Source: JBMNTQ01 sp050945815 (GTDB lineage: Bacteria > Bacillota > Clostridia > Christensenellales > JBMNTQ01). From it: a DNA stretch of 19,679 nucleotides. Positions within the stretch are counted from its first letter, which is position 1, and every line of letters begins with the position of its first letter. The stretch is taken from the NCBI GenBank assembly GCA_050945815.1, contig JBMNTQ010000019.1, positions 1 through 19,679 on the forward strand, given 5' to 3'. The translations under genes were made by a program, and so were the position numbers. This document shows positions 14,228 through 19,679 of the stretch, piece by piece. Below the pieces are notes generated by a model. The model did not search any database. It was not told where the DNA came from and saw only the letters and a program-made list of their open reading frames with translations.

Positions 14228-15229
14228 ATGAACCAAGAAACACCTATCATATTCAGCGGCATCCAGCCCTCAGGCGTGCTCACGTTAGGCAACTACCTGG
14301 GCGCCCTTCGAAACTGGAAGCTGCTGGAGGCCGACCACCATTGCTACTACTGCGTAGTCGATCTCCACGCCATCACCATCCGCCAGCAGCCCGCAAGCCT
14401 GCGCCGCCGCTGCGTGGAAACCATAGCGTTGCTCATCGCCTGCGGTCTTTCGCCGCAGCATAGCATCATGTACTGCCAATCCCATGTCTCGGCCCATGCA
14501 GAGCTCAGTTGGGTTCTCAACTGTCATTCCTATCTGGGCGAGCTGGGGCGCATGACCCAATTTAAAGACAAAAGCGCCCGCCAAAACGAAAACATCAACG
14601 CGGGGCTTCTAAACTATCCTGTTCTCATGGCGGCAGATATCCTGCTCTACCAGGCCAATCTTGTGCCGGTAGGCGCCGACCAGAAGCAACATCTAGAACT
14701 AACCCGCGACATTGCCCTTCGCTTCAACAACCTCTACGGTGAAACCTTCACCATACCCGAAGGCTATTTCCCCAAAGTCGGCGCCCGCATCATGAGCCTG
14801 CAAGAGCCGGATAAAAAGATGTCCAAATCCGACGATAACGAAAATGCCTATATCTCCATGCTGGACGCCCCCGACACCATCGTTCGCAAAGTTAAGCGCG
14901 CAGTCACAGATTCCGGCAGCGATATCTCCTTTGAAGGCAGTGACGGCGTCGTCAATTTGCTAACCATCTTCTGCGCCTGCACCGGCCAAACCCAAAGTCA
15001 AGCTACAGCCCATTTTCAGGGCAAAGGTTACGGCCAATTGAAAGCCGATACTGCCGAAGCCGTCATACAAACCCTCTCCCCCATCCAAACAGAATATAAA
15101 CGCCTGCTCGCAGACAAGGCCGGCCTGCAAGCGGTCATGAACGAAGGCAGTGAAAAAGCTGCCCGCGCCGCCTACAAAACCCTCAACAAAGTCTACCGCA
15201 AGGTGGGCCTAGCTCCCAAAAAACTGTAA
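14228..15229 (+). CDS. trpS: Tryptophanyl-tRNA synthetase
   Basis: Charges tRNA-Trp with tryptophan using ATP; class Ic, cytoplasmic dimer. It has 333 residues, the usual bacterial length. The HIGH-equivalent is PSGVLTLGNYLGA (14-26) and the KMSKS loop is intact (197-201). GADQKQHLELTRDIA is the conserved tRNA/substrate region. The ATG at 14228 follows GGGAGG by 6 bases and starts just before IIFSGIQPSG; the same frame is open further upstream but that part overlaps the DUF503 gene and is not conserved. No T-box leader precedes it; it appears to be the last gene of the P-loop/thrC operon and is followed by a terminator. Confidence 0.96.
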   Translation: MNQETPIIFSGIQPSGVLTLGNYLGALRNWKLLEADHHCYYCVVDLHAITIRQQPASLRRRCVETIALLIACGLSPQHSIMYCQSHVSAHAELSWVLNCHSYLGELGRMTQFKDKSARQNENINAGLLNYPVLMAADILLYQANLVPVGADQKQHLELTRDIALRFNNLYGETFTIPEGYFPKVGARIMSLQEPDKKMSKSDDNENAYISMLDAPDTIVRKVKRAVTDSGSDISFEGSDGVVNLLTIFCACTGQTQSQATAHFQGKGYGQLKADTAEAVIQTLSPIQTEYKRLLADKAGLQAVMNEGSEKAARAAYKTLNKVYRKVGLAPKKL

Positions 15230-15295
15230 GTTTCGGCAAACGCGCTATTCAATAGCTTAAAAAGCCGATACCCTCCAAACCTAACCGACCAACCT

Positions 15296-15325
15296 CAACA
15301 GGGCATGTTAGCCCTGTTGTTTTTT
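15296..15325 (+). terminator. Rho-independent terminator of the thrC-trpS operon
   Basis: CAACAGGGC (15296-15304) and GCCCTGTTG (15311-15319) form a perfect 9-bp stem with a 6-base loop, followed directly by six T. It lies about 67 bases after the trpS stop. Confidence 0.93.
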
Positions 15326-15392
15326 ATCCCGCCAAATCCGTCATCAGCCTCCTCTTTGAAAAATCCTCCCCTCCTCCCTCACCTCAAAGCAT

Positions 15393-15430
15393 AAAAAACA
15401 CCCCGGGAGGGTGTGTAGCCCTCCTGGGGT
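15393..15430 (-). terminator. Rho-independent terminator of purL
   Basis: On the minus strand the arms 15419-15430 and 15400-15411 form a 12-bp stem with one mismatch and a 7-base loop, followed by TGTTTTTTAT. It begins about 32 bases past the purL stop. Together with the plus-strand terminator 70 bases away, it separates two convergent transcription units. Confidence 0.9.
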
Positions 15431-15461
15431 AATCAAGTCAAACACCTAAAATGTGCCGCCT

Positions 15462-18400
15462 TTAAGCGAAATATTTCACGCCGGATTCAAACAGCTTCTG
15501 ATCCTTGTTGCCCGGCACATTAACAGCAACATACCTGCCAATGCGCTCGCTATGCCCCATCTTCCCGAAAATACGTCCATCTGGGCTAATGATGCCCTCT
15601 ATCGCGCTGTCCGATCCATTCGGGTTCCATTCGCTATCCGAGGTTGGCGCCCCGTCAATGTCAATATATTGGGTAGCAATCTGCCCGTTCTCCATCAACA
15701 GCTTAATCTCCTCTTCCCGGGCCACAAAGCGTCCTTCACCATGAGATACCGCCAGAGCATGCTTCTCCCCCGGCCTACAGGCCGCCAGCCAAGGAGATTT
15801 CACCGAAACCACCCGGGTATTCACAATCCTGGAAACATGCCGCCCAATGGCGTTAAACGACAAAGTAGGCGCACCTTCCGCCAGATCTCGGATTTCCCCA
15901 TACGGCAAAAGCCCCAGCTTCACCAACGCCTGAAAACCATTGCAAATGCCTAATATCAAACCGTCTCGCGCCAACAGTTCATGCACCGCATCTGAAAGCC
16001 GCGGGTTTCTAAAGGTTGTCGCGATAAACTTACCGCAGCCATCCGGCTCATCCCCGCCAGAAAAGCCGCCAGGCAGCATCAAAATCTGGCTGTTGTCCAG
16101 CTGCGTCTTCAGCCGGGAAATCGTCTGTTCAATGCCCGCCGCACTCAGGTTATTAACCACCACAGTCTCAGCAACAGCCCCCGCCCGCTCAAACGCCCGC
16201 TGGGTTTCCACTTCGCAATTCGTACCCGGAAACACAGGAATCAAAACCCGCGGCCGTGCAACGCGCGCGCTCTTCCGCTCCGTATTTCTATGGTGATACA
16301 GCCACAAATGCTGCATCGTCGGCTCATATTCAGTCTTCAAGGGAAAAACCTCGTCCAGCCCGGACATATACGCCCCAGCCAAATCCTCAAAGCGCAAATC
16401 CTTGCCCCCCACCCGAATGCAAGGGTTCATGGTGGTCATGCCCAGTTCAACGTGCGCCACTTCGCCCAACTCCACGTCCTTACCGATTTCCAGAACCAAC
16501 CCGCCGCTTTGCGGCGCAAACAACAACGTCTCATCTACGCTGCTGTCAAAGCTAAAGCCCGCTTCATTACCTAAAACCATGCGGGTCACCGCGGCGGCCA
16601 CACCGCCTTCCCGCACCACAGATGCCGCATAAATCTGTCCCAATTGGGCCATCTCATAAACCTTCCCATACATGCGGCGCAACATAGCCCAGTCAGGCAT
16701 ATGAAGCTCATCTAAAGGCACCGGCAGCAAAACCACCCGGTTGCCCCCCCGCTTCAGCGAAGCAGAAATCGTCCTGGAAGCCTTAGTCATTGCCAGAGCA
16801 AAGCAAACCAACGTAGGCGGCACGTCCATCTCCTCAAAGGAGCCGGACATACTGTCCTTCCCGCCGATCGCCGGCACACCCAGGCCAATCTGAGCCGCCA
16901 ATGCTCCCAAAACCGCAGCCACCGGCTTGCCCCAGCGCCGGGGTTCCTTTCTCAGCCGCTCGAAATATTCCTGCAGCGACAGCCGCGCAGTCAACGGGTC
17001 TGCACCCACAGCCGCCAGCTTAGACAGCGCCTCCACCACCGCAAACGCTCCGGAATGAAACGGGCTCCATTTGGAAATGCCGGGTATAAACCCATAAGCC
17101 ATAGCCGTAGCATCCTCCGTCTCACCGGACAAAACCGGCAGAGTCGCCACCATCGCCTCCTCAGGCGTCCGCTGCAACACCCCGCCAAAAGGCATCAACA
17201 CGCTAGCCGCCCCAACAGTCGAGTCAAAACGCTCGCCAAGCCCCTGCTGGCTGCAAACATTCTTGCGCCGCAAATTGGCATAAAACGCTTCCACAATGTC
17301 GCGCCCTGCCAACTCCCGAGGCACGTTTATCCGATAGTCATCGCGAAGCTCCACCGGCGCAATCTCCGCCCGAGCCTTCTGCAACACACCATTGGTATCC
17401 AGAAAATCTCTGGAAATATCCACAATCATCTCGCCCTGCCAGGCCATCCGCAAGCGCCGGTCATCCGTCACCTGCGCAACCACCGTCGCCTCCAGGTTTT
17501 CTGCCGCAGCCTCCGCGATAAAGCGCTCTGCGTCCTGCGCATCCAACACCACCGCCATCCGCTCCTGCGATTCCGAAATAGCCAGCTCCGTTCCGTCCAG
17601 CCCCTCATATTTTTTAGGCACTGCGTCCAAGTTGATCTTCAGGCCCGCCGCTAGCTCGCCAATAGCCACGCTAACGCCGCCCGCCCCAAAATCATTGCAT
17701 TTTTTGATCATGCGGGAAACGCTGCTCTTCCTGAACAAGCGTTGTATATTGCGTTCCGTAGGCGCATTACCTTTCTGCACCTGCGACCCACAAACATCGA
17801 TCGAGCTCTCATCATGGGCCTTGGAAGAACCCGTTGCCCCGCCAATGCCGTCTCGGCCTGTCCGCCCGCCCAAAAGGACGACCACATCGCCATTTTTCGG
17901 CGTCTCACGCACCACGTTATCCGCCGGACACGCGCCAACCACAGCCCCAATCTCCATCCGTTTGGCCACATACCCCTCATCATACAGCTCCACAACCTGC
18001 CCGGTCGCCACACCGATCTGGTTGCCATACGAGCTATAACCATCTGCCGCACCCACCGTTATCCTGCGCTGGGGCAGCTTCCCAGGCAGCGTCTCATGAA
18101 AAGGCGTATCCGGATCGCCGCTCCCGGTCACCCGCATCGCCTGATACACATACGCTCTGCCGGAAAGCGGGTCACGGATCGCGCCGCCCAAGCAAGTCGC
18201 CGCGCCGCCGAAAGGCTCAATCTCCGTAGGATGATTGTGGGTCTCGTTTTTAAACTGAACCAACCAGTCCTGGCTCTCGCCGTCAATCTCCACAGGCACC
18301 CGTATGCTGCACGCATTGATCTCCTCCGACTCGTCCAAGTCCGGCACCAACCCGCGCTTTTTCAAAGCACTGGTACCAATGGTCGCCATATCCATCAGAC

Positions 18401-19214
18401 AAACCGGCCGCTCCTCTCGCCCGGTTTCCCGGCGCAGCTCGAAATATCCCTGTAAAGCCCCCTCAATCGCCGCCTCAGCTTCGCCCCCAATCACGGTAAC
18501 TTCCTCCAGTTGAGTGGAGAATGTCGTATGCCGGCAATGATCCGACCAATACGTATCAATCACCCGCAGCTCCGTAATGAAAGGGTCGCGCCCCTCCTGC
18601 TCTTTAAAGTAATCCTGGCAGAACTCTAAATCCTCTAGGTTCATAGCAAAATTGCCTGCCTGCCAAAAAGCCTCCAGCGCAGCGGCATCCATAGAAATAA
18701 AACCCTCTACCGTTTCCACCATCTCCGGCTGCTCCAGCTGCAAATCCAACGACTTAGGCTTGTCCCAGCCAGCGATCCGAGATTCAATGGGGTTGATGCA
18801 ATAATTCTGCACCTTTAAAAGCTCAGTCTCAGAAATTTCCCCAGAGATCGCCACCACCGTAGCAGACAAAACCTTAGGCCGCTCCTTCTGGGTTAAAAGC
18901 TGCACACACTGCGCAGCGGAATCTGCCCGCTGGTCATATTGTCCCGGCACATATTCCATTGCAAAATAGAGCCAGCCCTCATCAAAGACCACATGATCAT
19001 CATATACAATATCCTTGTTCGGCTCAGAAAAAATCGAACTACGCGCCGCGGCAAAGTCCTCGTCGCAGAGGCCCTCCACATCATACCGGTTCAGCAACCG
19101 CAGCTGCCGAATCGCAGTCAGCCCCAAATTGGTCTGCAAATTCCGCAAAAGCTGCTGCGCCTCCACATCAAAACCCGGCTTCTTTTCCACAAATAAACGG
19201 TATACTTTGCCCAT
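15462..19214 (-). CDS. purL: Phosphoribosylformylglycinamidine synthase, single-chain (PurL with fused glutaminase)
   Basis: Makes FGAM from FGAR, glutamine and ATP, the fourth step of purine synthesis. The 1250-residue chain joins the synthetase and the glutaminase (PurQ) domains, so no separate purQ or purS is needed. In order: an N-terminal PurS-like region (about 1-170); the linker with SDHCRHTTFSTQLEE; the first ATP-binding half with FKNETHNHPTEIEPFGGAAT and GSGDPDTPF; the second half with GIGGKDSMSGSF-type sequence; and the class I glutaminase from about 1010 (VLIPVFPGTNCEVETQRAF). The glutaminase triad is visible as Cys1091 (LGICNGFQAL), His1221 and Glu1223 (GHSE). GGGAG lies 7 bases before the ATG at 19214. 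No other pur genes are in the window; it stands alone on the minus strand with a dedicated terminator. Confidence 0.97.
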   Translation of the reverse strand: MGKVYRLFVEKKPGFDVEAQQLLRNLQTNLGLTAIRQLRLLNRYDVEGLCDEDFAAARSSIFSEPNKDIVYDDHVVFDEGWLYFAMEYVPGQYDQRADSAAQCVQLLTQKERPKVLSATVVAISGEISETELLKVQNYCINPIESRIAGWDKPKSLDLQLEQPEMVETVEGFISMDAAALEAFWQAGNFAMNLEDLEFCQDYFKEQEGRDPFITELRVIDTYWSDHCRHTTFSTQLEEVTVIGGEAEAAIEGALQGYFELRRETGREERPVCLMDMATIGTSALKKRGLVPDLDESEEINACSIRVPVEIDGESQDWLVQFKNETHNHPTEIEPFGGAATCLGGAIRDPLSGRAYVYQAMRVTGSGDPDTPFHETLPGKLPQRRITVGAADGYSSYGNQIGVATGQVVELYDEGYVAKRMEIGAVVGACPADNVVRETPKNGDVVVLLGGRTGRDGIGGATGSSKAHDESSIDVCGSQVQKGNAPTERNIQRLFRKSSVSRMIKKCNDFGAGGVSVAIGELAAGLKINLDAVPKKYEGLDGTELAISESQERMAVVLDAQDAERFIAEAAAENLEATVVAQVTDDRRLRMAWQGEMIVDISRDFLDTNGVLQKARAEIAPVELRDDYRINVPRELAGRDIVEAFYANLRRKNVCSQQGLGERFDSTVGAASVLMPFGGVLQRTPEEAMVATLPVLSGETEDATAMAYGFIPGISKWSPFHSGAFAVVEALSKLAAVGADPLTARLSLQEYFERLRKEPRRWGKPVAAVLGALAAQIGLGVPAIGGKDSMSGSFEEMDVPPTLVCFALAMTKASRTISASLKRGGNRVVLLPVPLDELHMPDWAMLRRMYGKVYEMAQLGQIYAASVVREGGVAAAVTRMVLGNEAGFSFDSSVDETLLFAPQSGGLVLEIGKDVELGEVAHVELGMTTMNPCIRVGGKDLRFEDLAGAYMSGLDEVFPLKTEYEPTMQHLWLYHHRNTERKSARVARPRVLIPVFPGTNCEVETQRAFERAGAVAETVVVNNLSAAGIEQTISRLKTQLDNSQILMLPGGFSGGDEPDGCGKFIATTFRNPRLSDAVHELLARDGLILGICNGFQALVKLGLLPYGEIRDLAEGAPTLSFNAIGRHVSRIVNTRVVSVKSPWLAACRPGEKHALAVSHGEGRFVAREEEIKLLMENGQIATQYIDIDGAPTSDSEWNPNGSDSAIEGIISPDGRIFGKMGHSERIGRYVAVNVPGNKDQKLFESGVKYFA

Positions 19215-19404
19215 CCAGCTTCTCCCTTCCTTTGACCGTTTTCTTTCATACTTCCATTAAATATAATATCCATTATACCCTATGCAGCAAAGCGAATATG
19301 GTATAATCCGCGCCTATGCGTTTGGCCGCAGGTCAAAATTCGCACGCGCACAAAATGAAGCGTATAATAGACGCTTTGCGGCTATTATACCATAAATCCC
19401 AACG
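19215..19404. promoter_or_regulatory. purL leader and promoter region with palindromic TATAAT elements
   Basis: Four perfect TATAAT hexamers lie here: minus strand at 19272-19277 and 19384-19389, plus strand at 19302-19307 and 19363-19368. They pair up as inverted repeats, ATTATACC (19272-19279) with GGTATAAT (19300-19307), and GTATAATAG (19362-19370) with CTATTATAC (19382-19390). The 19384 element is TGGTATAAT, an extended -10, and could start a purL transcript with a leader of roughly 165 bases; the 19272 element would give a leader of about 50. I did not recognise a purine, PRPP or ppGpp riboswitch, nor a clean PurR box. Confidence 0.5.
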
Positions 19405-19444
19405 CAAAAAACCGGCAGATAAAGAAATTTTTCCCTCTGCCGGT
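19405..19444 (-). terminator. Minus-strand terminator upstream of purL
   Basis: On the minus strand ACCGGCAGA (19444-19436) pairs with TCTGCCGGT (19419-19411), a 9-bp stem with a 16-base loop, followed by TTTTT (19409-19405). It would end transcription of the gene whose stop is at 19565 and isolate purL from it. Confidence 0.82.
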
Positions 19445-19564
19445 CAATAAAATTCATGCCGTTCCCCAGCCCTATAACAAGGCTGCTTAACCCAGCCCAA
19501 TCGTGTCTCAGCCCATCTGCCCCATCGCCGGCAAATCCTGTCTAAAGCCTCTGCCTCTCGCCGC

Positions 19565-19679
19565 TCATTTTATCTCAGCGCCGCCGAAGAGTACCGTACA
19601 ATTGAAATAAATAACCGGTGCAGTTTCCTCTGTGCTCTGCTGCGCCTTGCTCGATGCCCCGCCAAATATAGGCAAGCTG
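19565..19679 (-). CDS. C-terminal fragment of a LiaF/YvqF-like cell-envelope protein
   Basis: A minus-strand frame enters from the right edge and stops at TGA (19567-19565), leaving the last 37 residues. Its tail reads LPIFGGASSK, a short acidic stretch, then APVIYFNCTVLFGGAEIK. The repeated FGG strand motif and the ending FGGxEIK resemble the C-terminal beta domain of LiaF/YvqF-type 'cell wall-active antibiotics response' proteins and their membrane-associated relatives. The start and any membrane segments lie outside the window. A minus-strand terminator follows about 120 bases after the stop, which supports a real transcript end. The assignment rests on a short tail, so it is tentative. 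Confidence 0.55.
   Translation of the reverse strand, partial: SLPIFGGASSKAQQSTEETAPVIYFNCTVLFGGAEIK

Noticed and set aside
19215..19404. Purine riboswitch or PurR box in the purL leader
   Set aside because: No conserved purine-riboswitch core was found. The CGAAT and ATTCG pieces present are too far apart for a PurR double box.

Overview
The window looks like chromosomal DNA from a Gram-positive anaerobe of the Firmicutes, most likely class Clostridia. The reasons are strong GGAGG-type ribosome sites before nearly every gene, many short hairpin-plus-T-run terminators, a DegV protein, a single-chain glutamine-dependent FGAM synthase, a DUF503/YlxP protein and a probable citrate (Re)-synthase, an enzyme of strict anaerobes. 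I see no rRNA, tRNA, CRISPR array, transposase or phage gene. Genus cannot be fixed from this sequence alone.

Layout: (1) 1-868 minus, galU, cut only at its C-terminal end by the window edge. (2) 1174-2391 plus, a Y-family DNA polymerase (DinB type). (3) 2405-4927 minus, a P-type cation ATPase whose leader (about 4974-5069, minus) matches my recollection of the NiCo (czcD) riboswitch and ends in an intrinsic terminator. (4) 5220-6257 plus, mtnA, with no other methionine-salvage gene nearby. (5) 6348-7217 minus, a DegV fatty-acid-binding protein. (6) 7405-8535 plus, a membrane-anchored WG-repeat protein. (7) 8536-9127, a gap holding a terminator, some unexplained dyad structure and a promoter. 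(8) 9128-11773 plus, an aspartate-type aminotransferase followed by the probable citrate (Re)-synthase. (9) 12020-15229 plus, an operon of a small unknown P-loop protein, thrC, a DUF503 protein and trpS. (10) 15462-19214 minus, purL. (11) 19215-19679, the purL leader with a cluster of palindromic TATAAT elements, a minus-strand terminator, and the last codons of a minus-strand gene resembling the C-terminus of LiaF-type proteins.

How the genes work together: the aminotransferase and citrate (Re)-synthase share oxaloacetate, so this pair can link aspartate, citrate and, through 2-oxoglutarate, glutamate. thrC extends the aspartate family to threonine. The riboswitch suggests the P-type ATPase exports Ni2+, Co2+ or Fe2+ rather than Ca2+; this is the most informative new link in the window. 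The remaining genes are housekeeping or poorly characterised.

The plus strand is visibly richer in C than G in both genes and gaps, so plus-strand genes use many C-ending codons. The minus strand is probably the leading strand here.
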